Positions 8,782 through 17,137 are shown, numbered from the stretch's first letter. The stretch is 64,000 nucleotides of DNA from Corallococcus macrosporus (GCF_017302985.1 NZ_JAFIMU010000006.1:434001-498000), one strand, 5' to 3'. The notes: generated by a model from the sequence alone, not told the origin. Numbers and translations are program-made.

Positions 8782-9708
8782 TCAGAAGCTGAGGCCCACG
8801 GAGAGCAGCAGCGCGAAGACGAGTCCCAGCCCCGCCGTCTTGCCCAGATGCGGGTTGAGCGCGCTGCCGTCCTCCCTCCAGATGGCGCGGATCTGCTTCA
8901 CCGCGAGCGGCAGGGCCGCCAGCGTGAAGAGCCAGGCCCAGCGGTGCTCCGGCATCAGCAGCCAGGCGAGCACCGGCAGCACGAACGCGCCGCCCACCGC
9001 CAGCGTGTACTCCCACTGCCCGAAGCGCTGACCGAAGCGCACCACGAGCGTGCGCTTGCCGGCGACGACGTCCGTCTTGCGGTCGCGCAGGTTGTTCACC
9101 GCGAGGATGCCCGCGGAGAACAGCCCCATGGACAGCCCCGCCAGCCACACGGCCGGCGTGACGTGGTGCGTGAGCACGACGTAGCTGCCGCTCACGCCAA
9201 AGAGGCCGAAGATGATCAGCACCAGCACGTCCCCCAGCCCCAGGTAGCCCAGGGGGATGGGGCCCGCGGAGTAGAAGACCGCGCCCGCGAGGCAGAAGGC
9301 GCCGCCCGCGAACACCCACCACCCTTCCGCCTGCGTCAGGAGCAGCAGCGCGAGCGCCGAGCCGGTGAACGCCAGCGCCGCGGCCGTCGCCACCTCGCGC
9401 GCGGACAGCCAGCCCTTCTGCGTGACGCGCGCGGGCCCCAGGCGCGCCTCGGTGTCCGCCCCGCGCTCGAAGTCCGCGTAGTCGTTCACCAGGTTGCTGA
9501 CGATCTGCATGAGCACGAAGCCCACCAGGAACGTGAGCGCGGGCACCGGCCGCCAGCTGCCCTCCGCGTTGGCGAAGGCCCAGCCCAGCACCGTGGGCGC
9601 GATGGAGGCGGTCAGCGTCTTGGGCCGCAGCGCGAGCCACCACACGCGGGCCAGAGGGGGTCTTGCTTCAAGCGTGACACTCGACGACGGGAGACTCGGA
9701 GTGGCCAT
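8782..9708 (-). CDS. menA: 1,4-dihydroxy-2-naphthoate polyprenyltransferase
   Basis: A 308-residue UbiA-family membrane protein with about eight or nine hydrophobic helices. The first aspartate-rich motif NDYADFERGADT is at about residues 74-85 and the second, NNLRDRKTDVVAGKRT, at about residues 205-220; these bind Mg2+ and the prenyl diphosphate. The early RPKTLTAS stretch is typical of MenA. MenA attaches the isoprenoid tail to dihydroxynaphthoate, the membrane step of menaquinone synthesis. The call over other UbiA members rests on these motifs. It lies 195 bases upstream of the cytochrome operon on the same strand, which fits a respiratory neighbourhood. The start at ATG 9708 opens on a 254-base divergent regulatory gap. 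Confidence 0.9.
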   Translation of the reverse strand: MATPSLPSSSVTLEARPPLARVWWLALRPKTLTASIAPTVLGWAFANAEGSWRPVPALTFLVGFVLMQIVSNLVNDYADFERGADTEARLGPARVTQKGWLSAREVATAAALAFTGSALALLLLTQAEGWWVFAGGAFCLAGAVFYSAGPIPLGYLGLGDVLVLIIFGLFGVSGSYVVLTHHVTPAVWLAGLSMGLFSAGILAVNNLRDRKTDVVAGKRTLVVRFGQRFGQWEYTLAVGGAFVLPVLAWLLMPEHRWAWLFTLAALPLAVKQIRAIWREDGSALNPHLGKTAGLGLVFALLLSVGLSF

Positions 9709-9795
9709 GGATGTCCGGGGGAGGGCAGCAGGCGCACGGTAAAGCTACAGGCCCGCCAGCCGCAAGAGCACCCAATGCTTCGCATTCATTGCCCT

Positions 9796-9815
9796 CATGT
9801 ATCACCTGATACATG
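9796..9815. promoter_or_regulatory. Perfect 20-base palindrome between menA and the OB-fold lipoprotein gene
   Basis: CATGTATCA (9796-9804) and TGATACATG (9807-9815) form 9-base arms around CC. It is AT-rich in a GC-rich background and lies about 90 bases upstream of menA and 150 upstream of the divergent lipoprotein gene. It has the form of a dimeric repressor operator. No regulator gene is adjacent. Confidence 0.6.
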
Positions 9816-9867
9816 CCCGTACCGACGGTAGTAGACGCGCCTTGTCAACATTCCGTGTGCCTACCGC

Positions 9868-9882
9868 CTGACTCAAAGTCAG
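9868..9882. promoter_or_regulatory. Short inverted repeat, possible second operator
   Basis: CTGACT (9868-9873) and AGTCAG (9877-9882) are separated by CAA. Found in the same intergenic gap as the stronger palindrome at 9796; short enough to be chance. Confidence 0.3.
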
Positions 9883-9934
9883 ACGCCAGTCCCACTTCAG
9901 GTGAATTCTAGAACAACTTGAATTCATTGAATAA

Positions 9935-9956
9935 CTTGTACGGGGAATGGTACAAG
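9935..9956 (+). promoter_or_regulatory. Inverted repeat overlapping the translation start region
   Basis: CTTGTAC (9935-9941) and GTACAAG (9950-9956) flank an 8-base spacer and end 6 bases before the ATG at 9963. If transcribed, the stem would cover the only purine-rich sequence upstream of the start codon; otherwise it could be an operator. Confidence 0.4.
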
Positions 9957-9962
9957 GCGCCC

Positions 9963-10655
9963 ATGAACCCTTCCTCCTTCTCCTCCCCTGCCCTGTCCCT
10001 TTCGCGCCGGGGTGCCCTGGCGCTGCTGGGCGCGTTCGCGCTCGTGTTCGCCGGCTGCCAGCCGGTCCTCTCCATCGCCGACGCGCGTACGCGCGCCAAC
10101 GGTTCCGAGGTGACGGTGCAGGGCGCGGTGACCGTGGCGCCCGGCACCTTCGTCTCCGCGATGGGGGACGAGGGCTTCGCGCTCCAGGACGACACCGGCG
10201 GCCTCTACATCAAGATGGCGGAGAAGCAGTCCTTCGGGCTGGGGGCCCGCGTGCGAGTCACCGGCACGCTGGATGAGCAGAACCAGCTGCGCATCCTCAA
10301 GACGGTGCCCATGGACGTGGACCTGAAGCCCGGCACGGAGCAGGTCGCGCCCCGGACCGTCTCCACCGGCGGCGTGAACGAGTCCGTGGAGGGCCAGCTC
10401 ATCCGCGCCAGCGGCGCCATCACCCAGGCCTTCGTGGACGACTCGCCCTACGGCTACAAGCTCTACATCGACGACGGCAGCGGTGAGGTGCAGGTGTTCG
10501 TCCACGTGTCCGCCGGGTTCGACAAGGCGGCGCTCCAGGCCCTCACCGTGGGGCAGCGCATCAGCGTGGTGGGCCTGGCAGCCCAGTACGAGACCACCTA
10601 CGAGGTGGCGCCCCGCATGCCGAGCGACCTGGCTGTCGAGACAATCATCCCCTGA
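9963..10655 (+). CDS. Lipoprotein with two OB-fold-like domains
   Basis: A 230-residue protein starting at ATG 9963, chosen because it begins a normal lipoprotein signal (RRGALALL ... VFAGC, lipid-anchored at Cys32); an in-frame start at 9918 would put 15 odd residues before it. The mature part contains two similar beta segments, about residues 45-115 and 135-225, each with the pattern V-x-G-A-V/I ... D-D-G/S-G ... V-x-G, typical of small OB folds. Such envelope OB proteins are often of unknown role. It is transcribed away from menA and followed by a long hairpin at 10717-10776. Confidence 0.8.
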   Translation: MNPSSFSSPALSLSRRGALALLGAFALVFAGCQPVLSIADARTRANGSEVTVQGAVTVAPGTFVSAMGDEGFALQDDTGGLYIKMAEKQSFGLGARVRVTGTLDEQNQLRILKTVPMDVDLKPGTEQVAPRTVSTGGVNESVEGQLIRASGAITQAFVDDSPYGYKLYIDDGSGEVQVFVHVSAGFDKAALQALTVGQRISVVGLAAQYETTYEVAPRMPSDLAVETIIP

Positions 10656-10716
10656 CGGGCAGGCGGGCGCCCCTGGGTATGTAGCACCCCAGGCGCCAGT
10701 CGAGCGGACGACGGGC

Positions 10717-10776
10717 CGTTGGCTTTCGTGCAGCACCCCGGATGTGTGCCCGGGGCCGGATGCACGAAAGACAACG
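10717..10776 (+). other. Long imperfect hairpin in the gap before the lytic transglycosylase gene
   Basis: The arms 10717-10732 and 10761-10776 pair at 15 of 16 positions (core CTTTCGTGCA with TGCACGAAAG), and an inner CCCCGG/CCGGGG stem (10736-10741 with 10750-10755) extends it. It lies 61 bases after one stop codon and 89 bases before the next start. No U tract follows. It could be a terminator, a leader structure or a palindromic element. Confidence 0.55.
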
Positions 10777-10865
10777 CGCGCCTGGCAAGCAGTCAGCCGG
10801 GCAGGTTCCAAGCGCACCGGCAGTGCCAATCCATCGGGGTCCCTGGCGGACGAACGAGGGCTGGC

Positions 10866-13316
10866 ATGGACGGACTTCGAGGAACAGCTGCGGTCTTGCT
10901 TGCGTGCGCGGGCCTGTGGGCCCCGGGCGCCGCGTGGGCTCAGGCCCCCGGTGAGGACGACTCCGGCGACGTGATGTCGGAGGAGAAGCTGGAGGCCCTG
11001 CTCGACACGCCGACGGCGCAGCCCTCCCAGGACGAGGTGACGGCGGAGGCCTTCGGGCCGGAGCGCCTGACGCCCTACTTCGCGGAAGGCCTGCTGGCGA
11101 AGGCGAAGGCGGAGTTCGACCGCGGCCGGTACAAGTCCGCGCGGACGCTGCTCGCCACGGAGTCGCCCCCTTCCCTCCCCGGCCGCTTCCTCCAGGCGCA
11201 GGCCGCGTTCCTCGCGCGCGACTTCACCACCGCCGCCGCGGAGTTCACCGTGCTCGCGGAGGACTACGTCCCCTTGCGCGACCACTGCCTCATGAAGGCC
11301 GCGCAGTCGCATGAGCGGCTGCGCAAGCCGCTGCGCGCGGCGGAGCAGTATGGCCAGGTGAGCCCCAGCTCCCCGCTCTACCCGCAGGCCCGCTTCACCA
11401 TGGCAAGCGTGCTCAAGCGCCAGCTGAAGATCCCGGAGGCGCTGGCCGCGCTCCAGGAGTTCATCGACAGCCGGCAGGCCCGCGGGCCGGACGCGCTGCG
11501 CATGAAGGCGCTGCTCGCGTACTGCGACCTGGCGCGCGCGGCGGGCCAGTACAACGCCGAGCACCGCGCGCTGCTGGAGGTCTGGGCCACCGCCCCGCTG
11601 TCGAGGGAGGCGGACCGCGCGCGCGCCCTCTTGCGCGACCTGCCCCTGCCCATGAAGTGGCGCGTGCGCCGCGCGGAGTCACTGGTGGAGCTGCACCAGA
11701 ACGTCGCCGCCATGAACATGCTGGCCCGCTCCGGGCCCCGCACGGAGCTCCCGGACGAGCTGGCCTGCCGCGCCCAGCTCACCCTGGGCCGCGCGCTGCG
11801 CAAGGAGCGCCAGCACCGCCGCGCCATCCAGGTGCTGGAGCCGGTGGCGCGCGAGTGCCAGTCGCCCGAGCAGCGGCCGCAGGCGCTCTACCTGCTGGCC
11901 TATTCGCAGTCCGTGGTGCAGCCGGAGGCGGCGGTGGAGACCTACGCCACGCTGGCGCGGGACTACCCGGAGCACGGCTACGCGGACGACGCGCTCTTCT
12001 TCGAGGCCTGGACGCAGCAGCGTCTGGGCCGCGCGGACGAGGCGCTGCGGAACTATGAGGCGCTGGCGAAGCGCTACCCCGCCGGCAACTTCGCCGCCGA
12101 GGCCCTCTTCCGCGCCTTCTGGCTGCACCTGCGCAAGGACGAGACGCAGCCGGGCCTGGCGTCGCTGATGGCGGTGGAGCAGTTGCCGGAGGCCGCGCGC
12201 ACCGACGAGGCCCTGTGGCGCGCGCGCTACTGGCAGGCGCGCGTCCAGGAGAACGGCGGCGCGCTGGAGGCGGCGCTCGCGCGCTACGAGCTCATCGCCA
12301 CCGAGCGTCCCACGGCCTGGTACGGCCTGCTCTCCCGCACGCGGCTGGCCCAGCACGCGCCGGAGCGGCTGGCGCGGCTGACGGAAGCCTCCGCGCAGGC
12401 CGTCCCCGCCAGGACGCTGAACACCGCCGCGCCGGCAAGCGACGAGGTCTGGCCCCTGCCCCCGGGTCCGCTCCAGAAGGATCCGCGCTTCGCGGCGGGT
12501 GTGGAGCTGCTGCGCCTGGGACAGCCGGGCGTGGTGGAGGAGCTGCTCGCGGTGGACACGCGCGGCCTGGCGGAGGCGCCCGCGCGGCTGCTCTACCAGA
12601 CCATGCGCCGCACCGGCCGGGGCCGGGCCACGCGGCAGGTGGCCCGCGTGACGCTGCGCCAGGAGGCCGCGGGCCCCTTGAGCGCCGCGTCCCGCCCGGT
12701 GTGGGAGGCGACGTGGCCGCTCGCGTTCCGGCCGCTCATCCAGAGCTACTCGAAGGCCGCACGCGTGGATCCGGACCTGCTGCAGGGCCTCATCCGCGAG
12801 GAGAGCCGCTTCAACCCGACCGCGCGCTCCTCCACCGGCGCGCTGGGGCTGGCGCAGCTCATGCCGCAGACGGCGCGGGAGGTGGCGGACTCGCTCAAGC
12901 TGGCGTCGTTCGAGGTATCGTCGCTCCTGCAGCCCGCGCAGAACATCCGGCTGGGCGCGGCGTACCTGGGCTCGCTGCTCAAGCACTTCGACGGCAACCC
13001 CGCCTACGCCGTGGCCGCCTACAACGCGGGCCCCGCGGCGGTGGAGCGCTGGCGCAAGGCTCTGCCCCAGGCGGAGCTGGACGAGTGGGTGGAGCACATC
13101 GCCTTCGACGAGACCCGCGACTACGTGAAGCGCGTGCTCAGCAGCTACAGCGCCTACAAGCTGCTCTACGCGAATGAAGTCCCGGCCTCCTTCGCGCCCG
13201 CGCGCAAGGCTCCGCTGGAGGCCAAGCGCACGCCCGCGGTGAGCCCCGCCACCGGCGTGGGTGGCAGCGGCCGGAACGTGGCGACGCCCACGTCCTCCGT
13301 CTCCGGAGGACGCTAG
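10866..13316 (+). CDS. Soluble lytic murein transglycosylase (Slt type) with TPR-like solenoid
   Basis: An 816-residue secreted protein. ATG at 10866 begins a signal peptide (LRGTAAVLLACAGLWAPG ... AWA); an upstream in-frame start would add 49 unstructured residues. Residues about 60-600 are helical repeats of TPR type. The SLT domain is at about residues 625-770, with catalytic Glu646 in IREESRFNP and the motifs STGALGLAQLMP and AVAAYNAGP. This is the layout of Slt70, a periplasmic enzyme that cleaves peptidoglycan to 1,6-anhydro products. A Pro/Ala-rich tail of about 50 residues follows. It converges with the lipoprotein gene at 13374 across a shared terminator. Confidence 0.9.
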   Translation: MDGLRGTAAVLLACAGLWAPGAAWAQAPGEDDSGDVMSEEKLEALLDTPTAQPSQDEVTAEAFGPERLTPYFAEGLLAKAKAEFDRGRYKSARTLLATESPPSLPGRFLQAQAAFLARDFTTAAAEFTVLAEDYVPLRDHCLMKAAQSHERLRKPLRAAEQYGQVSPSSPLYPQARFTMASVLKRQLKIPEALAALQEFIDSRQARGPDALRMKALLAYCDLARAAGQYNAEHRALLEVWATAPLSREADRARALLRDLPLPMKWRVRRAESLVELHQNVAAMNMLARSGPRTELPDELACRAQLTLGRALRKERQHRRAIQVLEPVARECQSPEQRPQALYLLAYSQSVVQPEAAVETYATLARDYPEHGYADDALFFEAWTQQRLGRADEALRNYEALAKRYPAGNFAAEALFRAFWLHLRKDETQPGLASLMAVEQLPEAARTDEALWRARYWQARVQENGGALEAALARYELIATERPTAWYGLLSRTRLAQHAPERLARLTEASAQAVPARTLNTAAPASDEVWPLPPGPLQKDPRFAAGVELLRLGQPGVVEELLAVDTRGLAEAPARLLYQTMRRTGRGRATRQVARVTLRQEAAGPLSAASRPVWEATWPLAFRPLIQSYSKAARVDPDLLQGLIREESRFNPTARSSTGALGLAQLMPQTAREVADSLKLASFEVSSLLQPAQNIRLGAAYLGSLLKHFDGNPAYAVAAYNAGPAAVERWRKALPQAELDEWVEHIAFDETRDYVKRVLSSYSAYKLLYANEVPASFAPARKAPLEAKRTPAVSPATGVGGSGRNVATPTSSVSGGR

Positions 13317-13325
13317 CGGTACGAC

Positions 13326-13358
13326 GCCGGACGGGAGGGGGGAAGACCTCCGTCCGGC
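13326..13358. terminator. Bidirectional hairpin terminator
   Basis: GCCGGACGG (13326-13334) pairs perfectly with CCGTCCGGC (13350-13358), extended by AGG/CCT inside. It lies between two convergent genes, 10-15 bases from each stop codon. Confidence 0.75.
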
Positions 13359-13373
13359 ACACGCCTTCCCGGA

Positions 13374-14186
13374 CTACTTCACGCCCGTGGGCTGCGTGAT
13401 GGACTCCGACCGGATGGTGTACTGGCCGGCGATGGCGTTCGTGTCGATGCCCGTGAAGTGACGGTACGGGTACGCGCCATCCGCGATGGTCTCGATGAAC
13501 TCCACCGAGTCACCCGTGATGGACTTGCCGCCGACGTTGACCGTGAAGGTGTTCTTCTCCGCGTCCACGCGCCACACGCACGCGCCCACGTTCGTCTCCG
13601 CGGAGCCGGTGGACAGCCCGTCGATGTCGAAGTCGTTCAGGAAGTGGTGGTGCATCTCCGCCCAGCGGAGGAAGTCCCGGAAGTTGGTGAAGACGATCAT
13701 CATCCCGGCCGGCTGCTGGCTGGTGCCCTGGAGCACGCCGCCCCGGTAGATGTTCATCCGGTACGCGGAGCCGCCCGGCGAACCCGTGAACGTGGGCACC
13801 ATGTTGACCGTGTTCGCCTCGCGGCCCGGGGTGACCTTCAGCGTGCTGACGACCTGGTCGCCGTCGCGCGCGGCCAACTGGTAGCCGCCCTGCGCGCCCA
13901 GGCTCATCGCCACGCGCTGCTCCCACTTCACGGCCTGCGCGAAGCTGCTGGAGACGCCGTCCTTCTGCGTGAGCAGCCCGGACACCGCCAGCCCGTCCGC
14001 CACGGCGTCGACCTTCGCCTGGCCCAGCGCACAGGTCGTGATGCCCTCGAACTTCTTCACACACTGGGACGCCGCGGACTCCTGCGCGCTCAGCGGACCG
14101 GCGGCCTGGGTGTCGTCGCCGCCCGCGCAGCCCGTGATGCTCAGCAACATGGAAGCCAGCAGGGAGCCCGTCATCTTCAGGTGCAT
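13374..14186 (-). CDS. Lipoprotein, function unknown
   Basis: A 270-residue protein with a lipoprotein signal (SMLLSITGC, Cys20). The mature part starts with a low-complexity linker, then a domain with two cysteines near residues 42 and 52 and a long mixed alpha/beta region. The segment FLRWAEMHHHFLNDFDIDG (about residues 172-190) has clustered histidines and acidic residues, which could bind metal. I do not recognise the family. Its upstream gap has a dense set of AT-rich inverted repeats (14261-14336), so expression is probably controlled. Confidence 0.7.
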   Translation of the reverse strand: MHLKMTGSLLASMLLSITGCAGGDDTQAAGPLSAQESAASQCVKKFEGITTCALGQAKVDAVADGLAVSGLLTQKDGVSSSFAQAVKWEQRVAMSLGAQGGYQLAARDGDQVVSTLKVTPGREANTVNMVPTFTGSPGGSAYRMNIYRGGVLQGTSQQPAGMMIVFTNFRDFLRWAEMHHHFLNDFDIDGLSTGSAETNVGACVWRVDAEKNTFTVNVGGKSITGDSVEFIETIADGAYPYRHFTGIDTNAIAGQYTIRSESITQPTGVK

Positions 14187-14260
14187 GCACTACCTCGTGG
14201 TGTGGGGTGGACTGCCGGCCGCCCCACTGCACTCCCCGAGCCAACACATGGAGTCCGTCT

Positions 14261-14336
14261 GTTTTCACTCTTGCAATTCATTGCATGAGAAAACAAGAGT
14301 AGCGTTTCATGTTACATGAAACATACGCCATGTAAC
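14261..14336. promoter_or_regulatory. Cluster of five overlapping AT-rich inverted repeats
   Basis: Pairs: GTTTTC 14261-14266 with GAAAAC 14289-14294; ACTCTTG 14267-14273 with CAAGAGT 14294-14300; TGCAAT 14272-14277 with ATTGCA 14280-14285; GTTTCATGT 14304-14312 with ACATGAAAC 14314-14322; GTTACATG 14311-14318 with CATGTAAC 14329-14336. They fill the divergent gap between the unknown lipoprotein and the M28 peptidase. Probably a multi-site operator. Confidence 0.6.
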
Positions 14337-14461
14337 AGCCCGGGTCTCACGCGGAGCGGCAGGGCGCCCCACGCGCGGCGGAACTTTGCCGTGGCGCACA
14401 ACTCCCGGGGTGGCCGGTCGGATAATCTGGGGAGCGCGGTTCCTCCCCCGGACTCCCCACC

Positions 14462-15874
14462 ATGGCCTCGAAGATCAACGACAGCTCGCGTCCCCTCACC
14501 TCCGTCTCGCGGCTGTCCTCGCAGGACGCCCGGAGCGCGGAGGCGAAGCCCCGGAACCGCCCCCTCGCGTTCAAGGACGGCTTCGAGTCCTCCGGCGCGC
14601 GTCCTGGCGCCAGGCTGCCGCAGCTGCCGGCGCCGCCGCCGGTGCTGTCGCTGCCGCCGCCCGCCACCACGCCGCCGGTGCCGCCGGAGACGCCCACCGA
14701 GCCGCCCGTGTCGCTCGACTCGGATCCGATGAAGCACATCGAGTACCTGGCGTCGGACGCGCTGAAGGGGCGTGACAGCCCCTCCGCGGGCCTGGACGCG
14801 GCCTCCGCCTACGTGCAGGCGCACGCGGAGAAGTACGGGCTGGTGGGGCCGAACTCCAACAACCCGGAAAACCCCTTCCAGCAGAAGTTCAACGTCTACT
14901 CCTGGCTGGGCGCGGACAAGGGCGGCGGGACGGAAGGGGCCCACGCGGGCCACGCCGAGCACAAGCAGTTCGGCCACAAGATGTTCCAGGAGGGCTTCTA
15001 CCTGGACGAGAAGATGCCCAAGGACACGCTGAAGCTGCTCAACCAGCAGTACGAGCAGACGATGAAGGCGGCGGGCCAGACGGTGGTGCCGGCGCGCGCG
15101 GGCCAGCAGCGCAGCGTGGAGGAGCTCAAGCAGGTGGCCACCGCCACGGGCCAGGCCGTGAACACGATGGCGATGCTGCCCGGCACCGGTCCGCACAAGG
15201 ACGAGGTGATTGTCGTCATGGCCCACCTGGACCACGTGGGCGTGGACCGCAAGGGCAACGCCTACAACGGCGCGGACGACAACGCGTCCGGCAGCGCGGT
15301 GCTGATGGCGGCGGTGCCGGAGCTGGCGGAGGCCGCGAAGAACGGCAAGCTGGACCGCTCCGTGCTCTTCGTCTGGACGGGCGCGGAGGAGAAGGGGCTG
15401 GTGGGGTCGCAGTACTTCGTGGACCACCCCATCCCCGGCCTGGAGCTGAAGAACATCGCGGGCGTCATCAACACGGACATGGTGGGCCGCTGGGATGATC
15501 AGCGCCTGTCCGTGGTGGACACCAACACCAAGGGCCAGCCCAACTACTTCCGCGACGTGGTGGACCAGGCGAACCAGCAGCTGGCGGATCCGTTCGACCG
15601 CATCAACCGCGACATCAACGTCTACCGCGACCGGCAGGACGGCGCGTCCTTCGGGCGCAAGGGCGAGGACGTCCTCTTCCTCTTCGAGGGCCTGTCCAAC
15701 CCCGAGGGCGGCGGCGACCTCATCCCCGAGTACCACCGGCAGGATGACGACATCGAGAAGATCATCGAGGACAACGGCGGCAACAAGCCCCGCCGCGTGA
15801 AGGACCTGCTGCTCAACGTCATCAACATCGCGGCGAACCGCACGACGGAGCCGCAGCAGCCGCAGCCCAAGTAG
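14462..15874 (+). CDS. M28 family zinc metallopeptidase
   Basis: A 470-residue protein. The first 80 residues are basic then proline-rich, without a typical signal peptide. The M28 core follows, with all expected two-zinc ligands: H255 in AHLDH, Asp in NGADDNASG, the Glu pair in WTGAEEKGL, Asp in INTDMVG and a late His in EYHRQDD. M28 enzymes are mostly aminopeptidases or carboxypeptidases with a co-catalytic zinc pair. About 100 residues inserted between N-terminus and core (NPENPFQQKF ... EEL) are not standard. Export route is unclear. A strong hairpin terminator follows the stop codon, and an IS element lies 55 bases downstream. Confidence 0.88.
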   Translation: MASKINDSSRPLTSVSRLSSQDARSAEAKPRNRPLAFKDGFESSGARPGARLPQLPAPPPVLSLPPPATTPPVPPETPTEPPVSLDSDPMKHIEYLASDALKGRDSPSAGLDAASAYVQAHAEKYGLVGPNSNNPENPFQQKFNVYSWLGADKGGGTEGAHAGHAEHKQFGHKMFQEGFYLDEKMPKDTLKLLNQQYEQTMKAAGQTVVPARAGQQRSVEELKQVATATGQAVNTMAMLPGTGPHKDEVIVVMAHLDHVGVDRKGNAYNGADDNASGSAVLMAAVPELAEAAKNGKLDRSVLFVWTGAEEKGLVGSQYFVDHPIPGLELKNIAGVINTDMVGRWDDQRLSVVDTNTKGQPNYFRDVVDQANQQLADPFDRINRDINVYRDRQDGASFGRKGEDVLFLFEGLSNPEGGGDLIPEYHRQDDDIEKIIEDNGGNKPRRVKDLLLNVINIAANRTTEPQQPQPK

Positions 15875-15884
15875 CGCGGCCCCC

Positions 15885-15915
15885 TTCCGCCGGAAGCAGC
15901 TGCCTTCCGGCGGAA
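15885..15915. terminator. Bidirectional hairpin terminator
   Basis: TTCCGCCGGAAG (15885-15896) pairs perfectly with CTTCCGGCGGAA (15904-15915), with a further CC/GG flank. Before the IS arrived it separated the M28 gene from the convergent desaturase gene. Confidence 0.75.
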
Positions 15916-15929
15916 AAGGCCCTGGACCG

Positions 15930-15933
15930 CTAG
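15930..15933. repeat. Left target-site duplication CTAG
   Basis: CTAG flanks the left inverted repeat; the same four bases flank the right one at 17258-17261. IS5-type elements commonly duplicate a 4-base CTAG-like target. Confidence 0.85.
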
Positions 15934-15950
15934 CAGGCTGCTGAAAAACT

Positions 15951-15978
15951 CCGGTGCGGGGTCGACCTCCCGCACCGG
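15951..15978 (+). other. Perfect hairpin at the left end of the IS
   Basis: CCGGTGCGGG (15951-15960) pairs perfectly with CCCGCACCGG (15969-15978). It lies just inside the left inverted repeat and 36 bases before the transposase start. In other IS elements such hairpins limit transcription or translation entering from outside; this role is inferred. Confidence 0.6.
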
Positions 15979-16013
15979 GGCATGATCTCCTCCTGCCCTG
16001 GAGGGTCGCGGAC

Positions 16014-17096
16014 ATGCGTGGAGAGGTTAGGGGTCAGTCGAGCTTCAGTCTGGTGCAGCCGGCGCAGCGGGTGCCCCAGGGCCACCCCATCCGGCGCATC
16101 AAGGACCTCGCGGATGCCCAACTCAAAGGACTCTCGCCCGTCTTCGACGCCATGTACTCGGGCACGGGGCGTCCGGGGATTCCGCCCGAAATGCTGCTCA
16201 AGGCATGCCTGCTCATCGCGCTCTACAGCGTGCGCAGCGAGCGACAGTTCTGCGAGCGGCTGGAGTACGACCTGCTCTTTCGCTTCTTCTTGGACATGAG
16301 CCTGGACGAGCCGAGCTTCGATGCGTCGAGCTTCGCGAAGAACAAGCAGCGGCTCTTGGACGCCGACGTGGCTCGCCGCTTCTTCGAGGGCGTGGTGGGC
16401 CAGGCCAAAGGCCAGGGGTTGATGTCGGCGGAGCACTTCACGGTGGACGGCACGCTCATCGAGGCGTGGGCCGGAGTGAAGTCCTTCAAGAAGAAGGGCG
16501 GCAAGGACGAGGGGCCGCCGGACGACAAGGGCAACCCCACCGTCAACTTCCACGGGGAGAAGCGAGGCAACGCCACGCACGAGTCGACGACGGACCCGGA
16601 GTCGAGGCTGGCGCGCAAGGGCGGCAACGGCGCGAAGCTCTCCTACTCGGCCAGCGTGCTGATGGAGAACCGCACCGGGCTGGTGGCGGACATCACGGTG
16701 GAGTTGGCGACGGGTGAAGCGGAGTGGGTGGGCGCGCTGCGGATGCTCGACCGGCAGAAAGAGAAGGGGCTGGTGCCCACGACGCTGGGGGCGGATGCCG
16801 GCTACGACGTGCAGCGCTTCGTGGATGCCACGCGCGAGCGCGGGGTGACACCCCATGTGGCCCAGACGCGCGACGTGCGCCGCGCCAGCCGCGTCGACGG
16901 ACGCACGACACGCCACGGGGGGTATGCCCTGAGCCAGCGCGCCAGAAAACGAGTCGAGGAGATATTCGGCTGGATGAAGACTGTGGGCGGCTTCAGGAAG
17001 ACACGCTACCGAGGCCAGGCGAGGACGGGCCTGTGGGCCTACTTCGTCGCTGCCGCGTACAACCTGACACGCATGGCTCGACTCATGCCCGCCTGA
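16014..17096 (+). CDS. IS5 family transposase
   Basis: A 360-residue transposase. It begins with a DUF772-type N-terminal domain (residues about 15-110, with RPGIPPEMLLKACLL). The DDE catalytic core has Asp in FTVDGTLIEAW, Asp in GADAGYD, and the EEIFGWMKTVGGFRKTRYRG region with the final Glu. I chose ATG 16014 because GGAGG lies 9 bases upstream and the longer frame would start inside the terminal hairpin. The reading frame is complete, so the enzyme could be functional. Base use is close to that of neighbouring genes, so the element is adapted to a similar GC-rich host. Confidence 0.92.
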   Translation: MRGEVRGQSSFSLVQPAQRVPQGHPIRRIKDLADAQLKGLSPVFDAMYSGTGRPGIPPEMLLKACLLIALYSVRSERQFCERLEYDLLFRFFLDMSLDEPSFDASSFAKNKQRLLDADVARRFFEGVVGQAKGQGLMSAEHFTVDGTLIEAWAGVKSFKKKGGKDEGPPDDKGNPTVNFHGEKRGNATHESTTDPESRLARKGGNGAKLSYSASVLMENRTGLVADITVELATGEAEWVGALRMLDRQKEKGLVPTTLGADAGYDVQRFVDATRERGVTPHVAQTRDVRRASRVDGRTTRHGGYALSQRARKRVEEIFGWMKTVGGFRKTRYRGQARTGLWAYFVAAAYNLTRMARLMPA

Positions 17097-17137
17097 CACG
17101 TCGCTTGCCTGCCGGGTAGCAATTCGCCCCGGGTGGC

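Noticed and set aside
15954-16013. Upstream in-frame start of the transposase
   Set aside because: It would start inside the perfect hairpin without a ribosome site; ATG 16014 has GGAGG at the right distance.
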